Source: a virus. Taken from it: a stretch of DNA of 27,068 bases. The notes beneath the pieces are model-generated. The model did not search any database and was not told where the DNA came from. It saw only the letters and a list, made by a program, of their open reading frames with translations. Numbering within the stretch: the stretch's first letter is position 1; every line of letters begins with the position of its first letter. Below are positions 1 through 6,972 of this stretch, piece by piece. The stretch is taken from positions 1 to 27,068 of the IMG/VR virus record IMGVR_UViG_3300006325_000101, one strand, 5' to 3'. Position numbers and translations under genes: made by a program.

Positions 1-2035
1 TAATATACAATACGTTTTCTGCTACAATTTCTCTACCTGCTTGAATATCATCTGCACGACCTTTAGGACAATGGAATGCTTTACCCATAAACTCAATAAA
101 TGTTTTATTAACTTCTTCTGCTACCTGATCATATAATTTAATAACACTTTCTTTAGTCCAAGGTATTGCTCCAGATTCTATTTCTTTTTTCAAAATTGGA
201 AATGCAGAAAAGTATGCAGAATCTGTATCTCCGTAAATTATAGCATCACCAACATGGTCGTATGTGCCTGTAATAACTTTATTAGATTCTGCCGCCATAT
301 GTTTTGCAATTTGTCTACCGGTTAATGTAGTTGATTGCCCAAGACGTTTATCAAAAAATCTACAACCTGGATTTAAAAGTGCTCCATATAAACTGTTTAA
401 ATTAATTTTTTTAACAAGTTGTCGTTTATCCCAATATTCAATTTCAATTTTATTGCCAGCTTCAATGGCTTTTGTTTTCATTTCTTGCAGTTCTTTACGT
501 TCTGCATACCAACGTTTTAATAATCCAGGTATAACACCATCAAACTCGTTTGTTAAAATAGTTCCGTTTGCTGTTAACATCCAAGGTTTACGACTATCAA
601 ATATTGCTTTATAAACTTCTGCCGCACTCATTATTTCTGAATCTGCATTTTCCCAATCAATTGTAATGTCAAAGTCTTTACGTTTTTCCATTACAGCTTC
701 ATATTCTAATGTACCGAAATGTCCTTCCCATGCTCCTGCAAATGATTTTTTCTTTAATGTCATTGCTTCTTCAACCATTGCATCTGTATCAATAGGACGT
801 AATTGTCCTACAATAGTTGCTGGGTCCATATTCAATGCTCTAATAACACTTGGATATAGAGAATTTAAATCCATTGAACCTATCCACTTGTGTAAACCTT
901 TTTTAGGAAATGCAACATAAGCCCCAGCCGCGGTTGCGTGTTCTCTATCATGCTTACTTCTATTAGGTACTTGTAATCCTCTACCATGTGCTTCGTTAAT
1001 AATTGCTTGTTCTGTAACTGCTACTGCACCCATTGTAGTTTGCAGTAATACAGTATTTGCATGAGCTAGTTCATTACTAAGATCAATAAACTTTAATTTT
1101 TGATCTAGTTTGTCTAATAGTGCTACGTCTTGTCTATTATATTCAATAAACTTTTTAAAATCGTTTTTATAAAGTTCGTCTAACGTACCTTCATAAACTG
1201 TTTTCTTTTCACCTATTTCAGCTTCACCAATAGCATCCAGTCTATAAGAATGTGTTTCAGAGTATGTATATTTTCTATACAGTTCTAAACTATCTAAATG
1301 CACACGCCCTTTTAAATCATATGTTTCAAGTGTACGCCCATATTTTTCATATTCACGTTTCTTAGGTAGTTGTCCCCAAAGACAAAATCGTCTTGTGTCG
1401 TCTTTGCTTAATACTCTGCTTACTCTATTAACTGTATAAGGAATATCATAACCTTCTGAGTTCCAACCACTTAATATATCAGCGTCTTCAATTAAGTCAA
1501 GAAATGTTTTTAACATATCTTCTTCTTTTTCAAATAAATGTGTATTCGGAAAGTCTTTAGTTTGCTCTTTAGCTTCTTCCATTGTAATTGTTTTCGGTGG
1601 AACTGCTAAAGTAACAAGTGTATCCATCCATTGTAGATGTACACTAATTGCTGTTATTGGCATAAACGGATCTGAAGGATCAGCAAAGCCACGTTCAGGA
1701 TCAAAGTCCGTTTCAATATCCCAAAATGCTACGTTGAGTTTTGGAGCATCTTGATTAAGATAATTTTCACTTAAACATTGGAATATCGGATTTATATCGC
1801 TTTCAAATAATTGCTTTGTATTATTAATAGCGAGTTCTTTGCGGAATTCTTTAGTTGACTTTGATACTATTCTATTTAAAGGATCACCGTAAATGCTTTT
1901 ATGCTTTCCGCGAGGATCTTTATAATAAAATGTATATTTTATAGGATATTCTGTGAAATGTCGTTTTCCTTCTCTGCGTTCTACAACACGGAGTAGGTCA
2001 GCGTCACGATCAAACATAGCGTCTACATAACTCAT
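1..2035 (-). CDS. 43: T4-type family B DNA polymerase (gp43), 3' end missing
   Basis: Replicative DNA polymerase with 3'-5' proofreading. The reading frame starts at ATG 2035 behind AAAGAGG and stays open to the window edge, giving about 678 residues; T4 gp43 has about 900, so the end of the palm and the thumb lie outside. Visible motifs are the exonuclease I motif DIETDF (about residue 106), polymerase motif A DLNSLYPSVI (about 387), motif B KKINLNSLYGAL (about 541) and motif C YGDTDSAYF (about 600). All catalytic Asp residues of motifs A and C are present. It is the last visible gene of the operon led by the sigma70 promoter at 2933-2961 and starts 15 bases after the HAD gene. Identity is seen directly from the motifs; the full N-terminal fit to the T4 type is family knowledge. 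Confidence 0.97.
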   Translation of the reverse strand, partial: MSYVDAMFDRDADLLRVVERREGKRHFTEYPIKYTFYYKDPRGKHKSIYGDPLNRIVSKSTKEFRKELAINNTKQLFESDINPIFQCLSENYLNQDAPKLNVAFWDIETDFDPERGFADPSDPFMPITAISVHLQWMDTLVTLAVPPKTITMEEAKEQTKDFPNTHLFEKEEDMLKTFLDLIEDADILSGWNSEGYDIPYTVNRVSRVLSKDDTRRFCLWGQLPKKREYEKYGRTLETYDLKGRVHLDSLELYRKYTYSETHSYRLDAIGEAEIGEKKTVYEGTLDELYKNDFKKFIEYNRQDVALLDKLDQKLKFIDLSNELAHANTVLLQTTMGAVAVTEQAIINEAHGRGLQVPNRSKHDREHATAAGAYVAFPKKGLHKWIGSMDLNSLYPSVIRALNMDPATIVGQLRPIDTDAMVEEAMTLKKKSFAGAWEGHFGTLEYEAVMEKRKDFDITIDWENADSEIMSAAEVYKAIFDSRKPWMLTANGTILTNEFDGVIPGLLKRWYAERKELQEMKTKAIEAGNKIEIEYWDKRQLVKKINLNSLYGALLNPGCRFFDKRLGQSTTLTGRQIAKHMAAESNKVITGTYDHVGDAIIYGDTDSAYFSAFPILKKEIESGAIPWTKESVIKLYDQVAEEVNKTFIEFMGKAFHCPKGRADDIQAGREIVAENVLYI

Positions 2036-2050
2036 AGTGACGCCTCTTTG

Positions 2051-2371
2051 TTATTTTGTTCGTAGTCCTTTAGGACCGTACCAAAAGTATTCTTTATCAT
2101 TTATTGCCTTATCATCTATCCAAACATCGTAATGGGGTTTTCCCATTTTAATTGATGTAAATTTAACTCCCCAGCCTTCTAATTGTGCCTTAGTAAACCC
2201 TTGCCAATCTTTGCCAGACCTTGCACCTCTGGCTGTCCAATAATGTACTTCGTTTCCATCATCAAAGAGTTTATTTAAAATTTCTATTCGTTCCTTAATT
2301 GGTTTACTTTCTTCATAATTACTACCATCAGTATAACATATTGTTCCGTCTATGTCTACCATATAGATCAT
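2051..2371 (-). CDS. HAD-superfamily hydrolase/phosphatase, small
   Basis: A 106-residue HAD-fold protein. The N-terminus carries the motif I nucleophile sequence VDIDGT, the middle has YWTARG (motif II region), and the C-terminal half has GKPHYD followed by WIDDKAIND, matching the Lys of motif III and the acidic pair of motif IV. There is no cap domain, so it belongs to the compact phosphatase type often found in phage and polysaccharide gene clusters; the substrate cannot be read from the sequence. The frame is open upstream to 2422, but I chose ATG 2371 because it overlaps the stop of the previous gene as ATGA and puts the nucleophile motif at the very N-terminus, as usual in this family. 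It lies between a membrane protein and gp43. A nucleotide or sugar phosphatase role is a guess. Confidence 0.85.
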   Translation of the reverse strand: MIYMVDIDGTICYTDGSNYEESKPIKERIEILNKLFDDGNEVHYWTARGARSGKDWQGFTKAQLEGWGVKFTSIKMGKPHYDVWIDDKAINDKEYFWYGPKGLRTK

Positions 2372-2652
2372 AAAAAGAGTCGCCAAATTGCAATACCATT
2401 CATTATTGAAAACCACGAACATAATAGTATTACAAATGCCGCCTTTCGAATTATTGCACTAACCACGCCCAACATAGATCCAACAAAGTACATCGGAATA
2501 AAAAGTTTAGTTGCAGGGTCAAGTACAGTATAGGTTAATATTGCACTAGCTGAAATCAAAAAAGTTGCCTCAACCATTTCACAATAAAATGCCGTAGGAC
2601 TTAATCGATGACTTTCTTTAAGGAAATTTGTTACTTTACTTAAAATTATCAC
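2368..2652 (-). CDS. Small membrane protein, unknown function
   Basis: A 94-residue protein that I do not recognise. Two or three hydrophobic stretches (about residues 29-42, 48-68 and 70-90) suggest an inner-membrane protein with a short, fairly basic N-terminus. The start is GTG at 2652, overlapping the stop of dsbA (GTGA); its end overlaps the HAD gene start (ATGA), so it is translationally coupled on both sides. It is transcribed with dsbA and the DNA polymerase from the promoter at 2933-2961, which places it with early or middle genes rather than with lysis genes. Coding status is supported by the tight overlaps; function is unknown. Confidence 0.75.
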   Translation of the reverse strand: MIILSKVTNFLKESHRLSPTAFYCEMVEATFLISASAILTYTVLDPATKLFIPMYFVGSMLGVVSAIIRKAAFVILLCSWFSIMNGIAIWRLFL

Positions 2653-2909
2653 TTATCTTTGCCAAGCGTAACTATTAATGTTTCCAAGTCGTCAAATGCA
2701 TCTGAATGAGCTTGCCAATCATGTTTATGTGCAATTTTAATTGCTTTATTAATTAAAGCTGGCTTCATATCCAACTCTTCTGCTACTGCTTTTACTGTAT
2801 CTTTAAGACCAGCTTGTAGATCTTCAACTTCTTGAAGAACAGTACCTCCTTCGTTGACCAAACGAGTAAGTTTGTCTTTTTCTTCGGGTCCGTATACGCG
2901 ATCACTCAT
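2649..2909 (-). CDS. dsbA: DsbA-like double-stranded DNA-binding protein
   Basis: An 86-residue, mostly helical, charged protein that resembles the DsbA family of T4-like phages, small dsDNA-binding proteins linked in T4 to late-promoter regions. The N-terminal part (RVYGPEEKDKLTRLVNEGG) and the segment GLKDTVKAVAEELDMKPA match the form I recall from marine T4-like phages; T4 DsbA itself is 89 residues long. The start ATG 2909 has a strong ribosome binding site (TGGAGG, 2915-2920) and lies behind a consensus sigma70 promoter, so it is the first gene of the operon leading to gp43. The family match is from memory of related sequences, not from a search. No cysteine or enzymatic motif is present. 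Confidence 0.8.
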   Translation of the reverse strand: MSDRVYGPEEKDKLTRLVNEGGTVLQEVEDLQAGLKDTVKAVAEELDMKPALINKAIKIAHKHDWQAHSDAFDDLETLIVTLGKDK

Positions 2910-2932
2910 GTTTACCTCCAGGTTAATACTAC

Positions 2933-2961
2933 ATTATAGTATACTTTTCGCATTTTGTCAA
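2933..2961 (-). promoter_or_regulatory. Perfect sigma70 promoter for the dsbA-gp43 operon
   Basis: On the minus strand TTGACA (2961-2956) is followed by exactly 17 bases and TATAAT (2938-2933), both hexamers matching the bacterial housekeeping consensus. The expected transcript start is near 2925, leaving a short leader with a TGGAGG ribosome binding site before ATG 2909. It sits in the only gap between the oxygenase genes and dsbA. It fits early transcription by unmodified host RNA polymerase. Confidence 0.9.
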
Positions 2962-2964
2962 GTT

Positions 2965-3498
2965 TTATCTTGCTTGTTCTAATTTAATTGATATATTTCC
3001 TGATATAACAACTCGATTATGTTCACATTCTTGTTTTGGAACGTAATGTGAAACAGTTCCAGGAAATATAATTATTAAACCAGTATTTGGTTTAATATTT
3101 CTTCCTGCCCCCGGAAAAATTAATGGAGCACACTTTGGACAAGCATCTACATAATATATAAATGACCAAAGTGATGGCCAATGGGCGTGTGGATTAGTAT
3201 TGTCTCCAGTTTTATAAATTACTCCCCAAGCATCTGTGCAATATGTTTCTCCAGTAGGATATGGATGAACTTCTTGTTTAAGTGTATCTATTGCAAAATC
3301 AATTATTAGTTTAAAATATTCATTCTTATACATATCCCAAGTAGTCATATCAGCTTTAACGTTTGTTTCGTGATTTTGTTGGTCACCAAGGTCACGTATA
3401 ATATTTGTTAAGAGTTCTTTAAACCCTTCAGCCTTAGGATATACGTTTGTATGTACAACCATTGGTTCTGTAAATAAAAATCGTTCTGAGTTTATCAT
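2965..3498 (-). CDS. Putative 2OG-Fe(II) oxygenase, paralog 3 of 3
   Basis: A 177-residue protein of the phage 2-oxoglutarate/Fe(II) oxygenase type (2OG-FeII_Oxy_5-like). The C-terminal half has HAHW at 104-107, the strand pair SFIYYVDA, PLIFPG, GLIIIFPG, then SHYV with His151, and NRVVISGN with Arg162 as the likely 2OG-binding Arg. The second residue of the usual HxD/E metal pair appears to be His here (HxH), a point needing care. Cys120, Cys123, Cys158 and His160 are conserved in all three paralogs. It starts at ATG 3498 overlapping the previous stop (ATGA) and is the last of the tandem, followed by a new promoter. It is the shortest and most divergent copy. The substrate is unknown; hydroxylation of a protein, nucleotide or glycan is possible. 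Confidence 0.7.
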   Translation of the reverse strand: MINSERFLFTEPMVVHTNVYPKAEGFKELLTNIIRDLGDQQNHETNVKADMTTWDMYKNEYFKLIIDFAIDTLKQEVHPYPTGETYCTDAWGVIYKTGDNTNPHAHWPSLWSFIYYVDACPKCAPLIFPGAGRNIKPNTGLIIIFPGTVSHYVPKQECEHNRVVISGNISIKLEQAR

Positions 3499-4103
3499 AA
3501 ATTTACTGCTACGTTTCCGGCTATTGAGAATCTATTATGATTACATTTATGTGGTGGAACAGCATGAGCTATCCAACCAGGAAATATAATTAATAATCCT
3601 GTTTTAGGAAAATGAAGGTTTGCGTCTTGACAATTTGGAAATACTATCGGTGCACAATCCTTACAAGCATCTATATAGTAAGTAAATGCCCATGTTGCCG
3701 GCCAATGATAATGTGGTTCTAATCCTAATGTCCAAGTTTCTTTAGAAGTGTTAGGCTTATACAATACACCCCAACAGTCAAGTATATATGGATCATTATT
3801 AAATCTATCCATATTAGGAAATAATGGTAGAGCTTCTTTTATTGTGTCTAGAGCAAAGTCTGTTATTTTTTTAAAGTATTCATTGTCTTGAAAGAGTTTA
3901 CGAAAATTAGCTGATTGCGGTCCTTTATTTATTGTTGAGTTTACAAAGGTAGTTTGCGTAGGTTCTTTATGATATGTTTGTTCTATTTTATCGTAGTCTA
4001 ATATAATTTTACTTAATAGAGGCTTTATAGTTTCAGCATCAGGATATGTGGTTGTAAATATATCACCACCTTCTAAAAATTGTTTTGTGTCAGAATTAAT
4101 CAT
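3495..4103 (-). CDS. Putative 2OG-Fe(II) oxygenase, paralog 2 of 3
   Basis: A 202-residue protein, the middle of three tandem paralogs. The shared core is HYHW (131-134), TYYIDAC, APIVFP, TGLLIIFPGW, AHAVPPHKC with His180, and HNRFSIAGN with Arg191. Cys147/Cys150 and Cys187/His189 repeat the CxxC plus CxH pattern of its neighbours. The N-terminal half (residues 1-100) is helical and similar in plan to the other copies: a TTYPDAETIKPLL segment and EYFKKITDFALDTIKE. It overlaps both neighbours by four bases (ATGA). The oxygenase call rests on the His/His/Arg spacing and the double-stranded beta-helix-like strand pattern; activity is unproven. Confidence 0.72.
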   Translation of the reverse strand: MINSDTKQFLEGGDIFTTTYPDAETIKPLLSKIILDYDKIEQTYHKEPTQTTFVNSTINKGPQSANFRKLFQDNEYFKKITDFALDTIKEALPLFPNMDRFNNDPYILDCWGVLYKPNTSKETWTLGLEPHYHWPATWAFTYYIDACKDCAPIVFPNCQDANLHFPKTGLLIIFPGWIAHAVPPHKCNHNRFSIAGNVAVNL

Positions 4104-4705
4104 AATTTTATTGCTACGTTTCCTGCTATTGATATTCGGTCATGTTCGCACTTATGCGGACCAACGCTATGTGTTACCCAGCCTGGAAATATAACTAGGT
4201 CCCCTGTTTTTGAGTTAATAGCATTTCTATTGTCAGTATTAGAAAATACTAACGGCGAACAATTTTCACAAGCATCTATATAATATGTAAAAGTCCACGT
4301 TGCAGGTATATGTCTATGTGGATGTAATCTTGGTGTATTAGCTACTCCTGGACCTCTAGATAAAAAAGATTTATTTAATACACCCCAAACATTTATTATA
4401 TAAGGTTCAACAGGCCAACTTGTAATCTTGCTATCATTGTTTTTATATGTTTCTATATCTGGAAATGATGGTGTGCATTCTTTAATAGTTTTTATTACAA
4501 AGTCAGTTATTTTTTTGAAATATGAGTCTTTAAGCATTACTTCTATTGAGTCCAAGGGTACTAACGGTGCCCAAGAAGTTTTCTCTTGCTTGTTATAAGT
4601 GTTTATTAGCTGTGTTAGAAACGGTTTTACTGTATCAGCGCCAGGATACGTATTCTGATAAACTTCACCAATTTCGTTAAATTCTTTTTTTGTTAATGCT
4701 GACAT
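4100..4705 (-). CDS. Putative 2OG-Fe(II) oxygenase, paralog 1 of 3
   Basis: A 201-residue protein, first of the tandem. From ATG 4705 the core residues are HRHI (about 130-133), TYYIDACENC, SPLVFS, TGDLVIFPGW, THSVGPHKC with His179, and HDRISIAGN with Arg190. It shares the CxxC and CxH cysteines. The frame can be extended two codons to a TTG at 4711; I prefer the ATG because it follows the preceding stop by nine bases and needs no rare start, although no clear ribosome binding site is visible for either. It follows the conserved unknown gene at 4715-5371 and probably shares its late promoter. Paralogs 1 and 2 are closer to each other than to paralog 3, suggesting serial duplication. Confidence 0.72.
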   Translation of the reverse strand: MSALTKKEFNEIGEVYQNTYPGADTVKPFLTQLINTYNKQEKTSWAPLVPLDSIEVMLKDSYFKKITDFVIKTIKECTPSFPDIETYKNNDSKITSWPVEPYIINVWGVLNKSFLSRGPGVANTPRLHPHRHIPATWTFTYYIDACENCSPLVFSNTDNRNAINSKTGDLVIFPGWVTHSVGPHKCEHDRISIAGNVAIKL

Positions 4706-4714
4706 TAACAATAC

Positions 4715-5371
4715 TTATGTACTGCTATTGTCCTTAGATTCGTCTTCCGACTTATATTGCCATTCGTCAGTATGTCCTACTGTCCATTTATCAGTATTTT
4801 CAACTTTATAATTTTGAGTACAAACTTTAAAGTCAACTGGAAGAGTTTTTCCAGGGATTAAACTTGCGTCTTTCCAAATTATTCTATTATTCGGTTGTGC
4901 CGCAAACTGTCCATTCTCAAGTTTAATAATATTAAATGATTTATGTTCAGCATCATATTCGGAAAAGTTTATATCTGTAGAATTTTTATCAGCATGACAA
5001 TTATCTATAGTAAACATATATTCGCCTTGATGCATTTTACGATCCTTACCATAGAACGAACAAGCACCTAGCATTTGTTTTTCTACTACTGTAAAGTCGT
5101 AGTCAAAGCAATCCCATAGTTGTAAGATATGTAAAGGAAGCTGTTCTCCAAATAATTGTTCTTTCCAAACGAAAGCTGATAGTGGGAGTTTATCGTATAG
5201 AGCACCGTATTCAGTTAATAATGTTTCAAAGTATAATGCTTTTCCTAATACACTTTTTACGCTTATCCAAATACCAGGAGTTACTTCTCCGTGACCTTTC
5301 TCAAGGTCATATAAGTATTCTTTTTTTACAAGTACGTGTATTGGGGGTATAACCCCAACAAGAAAAGCCAT
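4715..5371 (-). CDS. Conserved unknown protein of marine T4-like phages
   Basis: A 218-residue soluble protein. Its sequence (N-terminus MAFLVGVIPPIHVLVKKEYL, then ALYFETLLTEYGALYDKLP, LQLWDCFDY, GEYMFTIDNCH, NGQFAAQPNNRI) matches what I remember of a hypothetical protein common in T4-like cyanophages, but no function is known to me. No catalytic motif, signal peptide or membrane segment is visible; the C-terminus is acidic and Ser-rich. It starts at ATG 5371 with a GGAG ribosome binding site and lies directly behind a NATAAATA late promoter (5390-5397), so it heads the late transcript that also carries the three oxygenase-like genes. Confidence 0.75.
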   Translation of the reverse strand: MAFLVGVIPPIHVLVKKEYLYDLEKGHGEVTPGIWISVKSVLGKALYFETLLTEYGALYDKLPLSAFVWKEQLFGEQLPLHILQLWDCFDYDFTVVEKQMLGACSFYGKDRKMHQGEYMFTIDNCHADKNSTDINFSEYDAEHKSFNIIKLENGQFAAQPNNRIIWKDASLIPGKTLPVDFKVCTQNYKVENTDKWTVGHTDEWQYKSEDESKDNSST

Positions 5372-5389
5372 ACGGTCTCCATTCAGATA

Positions 5390-5397
5390 TATTTATT
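5390..5397 (-). promoter_or_regulatory. Late promoter, NATAAATA type
   Basis: The minus strand reads AATAAATA, matching the T4-like late -10 octamer (TATAAATA in T4, NATAAATA in marine relatives). It lies 19 bases before ATG 5371 in a 37-base gap, and there is no -35 hexamer, as expected for gp55-dependent late promoters. Confidence 0.7.
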
Positions 5398-5408
5398 TAA
5401 AATTTCAA

Positions 5409-6083
5409 TTATGCGTGGGATTTTTGTTGAGCTGAATCAGCCTGTTTCATTAACATTTTAAACTTTGTAAACAACTGTGGGTCGTTCATAATGACTTGAA
5501 GTTTTTTTGTATATGGTGCTATTGATTTAACTAAATTAGGAGGTATAGTGCCTCCTGCTGAAATTTTATCTAAACCTTTAGCTACTAATCCACCACTAGC
5601 TTTACCACCGCCAACACTTTTTAGTGTTGTGGCTCTTTGTGCAATTTTAGTTGTATCTTTAGGATTTGTTTTATGGCCGTGTGTTTTGCCTTTGTGTTTC
5701 TTTTGAATCCCTCCTGCTGGAACGTTATGTTGTGTTTGTCCTGTTTTTGGGACCACATTAGGAACTGCATTTGCTTGACTTGGTTGTTGAGTTGGTTGTT
5801 GAGTTGTTTGTGGAGTTGGAACCACACTAGCAACTTTATTTACAGCATTACTTCTCTTTGCCTTAGTTGCGGCCAAATTAGCACCGGATTTTTTAAGATC
5901 TTGAGCACTTCTCTGACGTGCCCCCTTTGCCCATTTTCCTGCACCCGTTGCCGCCGCTCTAGCCGCCGCCGCTACTGCTGGTAATATTTCATTAATTTGT
6001 TTACCAGACATACTTTCAGTAATATACCGATGTTTCTTACCAAAGTTAATTAGTGCATCGTTTTCAAATTGGTTAAATTTCAT
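5409..6083 (-). CDS. Basic low-complexity protein, possibly packaged in the virion
   Basis: A 224-residue protein that I do not recognise. Residues 30-55 are Ala-rich, 85-105 are Pro/Gln/Thr-rich, and there are Lys/Gly-rich stretches around 125-170; it has no cysteine and is strongly basic. The N-terminus MKFNQFENDALINFGKK contains YITE|S at about residues 20-24 and INE|I at 30-33, which would fit hydrophobic-x-Glu cuts by a T4 gp21-like protease. The only folded-looking part is the C-terminal 50 residues (APYTKKLQVIMNDPQLFTKFKMLMKQ). It begins at ATG 6083, overlapping the previous stop by one base. By composition it could bind DNA or RNA or be an internal head protein; this is inference only. 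Confidence 0.7.
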   Translation of the reverse strand: MKFNQFENDALINFGKKHRYITESMSGKQINEILPAVAAAARAAATGAGKWAKGARQRSAQDLKKSGANLAATKAKRSNAVNKVASVVPTPQTTQQPTQQPSQANAVPNVVPKTGQTQHNVPAGGIQKKHKGKTHGHKTNPKDTTKIAQRATTLKSVGGGKASGGLVAKGLDKISAGGTIPPNLVKSIAPYTKKLQVIMNDPQLFTKFKMLMKQADSAQQKSHA

Positions 6084-6961
6084 TAAAATCTCTCAACCGG
6101 GTCGAGTTTATTTTTATTAAAATATATTAATTTTCCACCGCCGAAAGCTATACCGTAGTAGCCGGCTTTGTTTTTGTCTCTGACTACTCCTACCTTCCCA
6201 GCGAATTCATTATTTCCTAATATTGTTTTTTTAATTTTTACCCTGTTTCCTATTAACTCATCTTTTGTCGTGCCAGTTTTTTGTGGAGCGTTCCAAGAAC
6301 CTATTTTAGCTGGTGCCGTTTTATGGCCGCCCTGTCCTGTTGCAAATTTTGACATAACTCCACTAACACTTTTTGCTATGTTACCCAAGTTTCCTACAGG
6401 TTTCTCCCTGGCAGTCCTTACCGATTGGGGTGCCCAATTAGTTGGATGATATCCTTTTTTTGGGGGTCCTACTTCTTCTAGCTTTTCATTTAAGTGATGT
6501 TGTAGTCCATCTTTATATTCTGATTCCTTGTTTACTAAATCAGTTAAAAATTTAGTAAGTTCTTCTATAGTATCAAACTCACCTATTTGTTTACCATGTC
6601 TAAATGCTTTAAAAGGTTCGCCCTTCATTTTTGTACTATGAATTCCGTACTTATTCATATCTGGGGCAGGGTTTCTCTCTTGTCCTTCAAATGTTGTATC
6701 ATTAAATTTATCTGCATAATCAAGATGATGATATACAGTACTTAGATAGTCAGATGCTTTTGTAATTTTAGCCGAAACCCATCCTTCTAACCCGTCTTCC
6801 TCATTCATGCTTTTAAGCATATCGTGAAGTTTAATAGAATACTTTGCGGCTTTATATAGTTCAGCTCTAGCAAGTTGTATTTCGTGATCCTGCTCAACTT
6901 TGTGAGCCATATCTGCTAAATCTTCTTTAACTACTTGTTTTGTAAACTCTTTTTCTCGCAT
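6083..6961 (-). CDS. Late protein with helical N-domain and KOW/SH3-like C-domain
   Basis: A 292-residue protein of unknown function. Residues 30-90 form a helical region (ARAELYKAAKYSIKLHDML, then EGWVSAKITKASDYLSTVY) of a kind I associate with repeated modules in large marine myovirus proteins. Residues 115-145 look like a small beta unit (FKAFRHGKQIGEFDTIEEL). The last 55 residues (IGNRVKIKK to LDPVERF) read like a small KOW/SH3-type barrel with the VGVVRDKNKAGYYGIAF pattern. It starts at ATG 6961 behind AAAGGAT and sits between two other late proteins of unknown role. Cysteines are absent. A structural or co-packaged role is inferred from its neighbours. Confidence 0.75.
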   Translation of the reverse strand: MREKEFTKQVVKEDLADMAHKVEQDHEIQLARAELYKAAKYSIKLHDMLKSMNEEDGLEGWVSAKITKASDYLSTVYHHLDYADKFNDTTFEGQERNPAPDMNKYGIHSTKMKGEPFKAFRHGKQIGEFDTIEELTKFLTDLVNKESEYKDGLQHHLNEKLEEVGPPKKGYHPTNWAPQSVRTAREKPVGNLGNIAKSVSGVMSKFATGQGGHKTAPAKIGSWNAPQKTGTTKDELIGNRVKIKKTILGNNEFAGKVGVVRDKNKAGYYGIAFGGGKLIYFNKNKLDPVERF

Positions 6962-6972
6962 TATAATATCCT

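Noticed and set aside
264-920. Plus-strand reading frames of 116 and 84 codons
   Set aside because: They lie opposite the DNA polymerase gene, whose motifs are unambiguous, and show no domain.
5621-5984. Alternative frames on both strands over the low-complexity gene
   Set aside because: They mirror the repeated Gln/Pro codons of the real gene and have no start signals.
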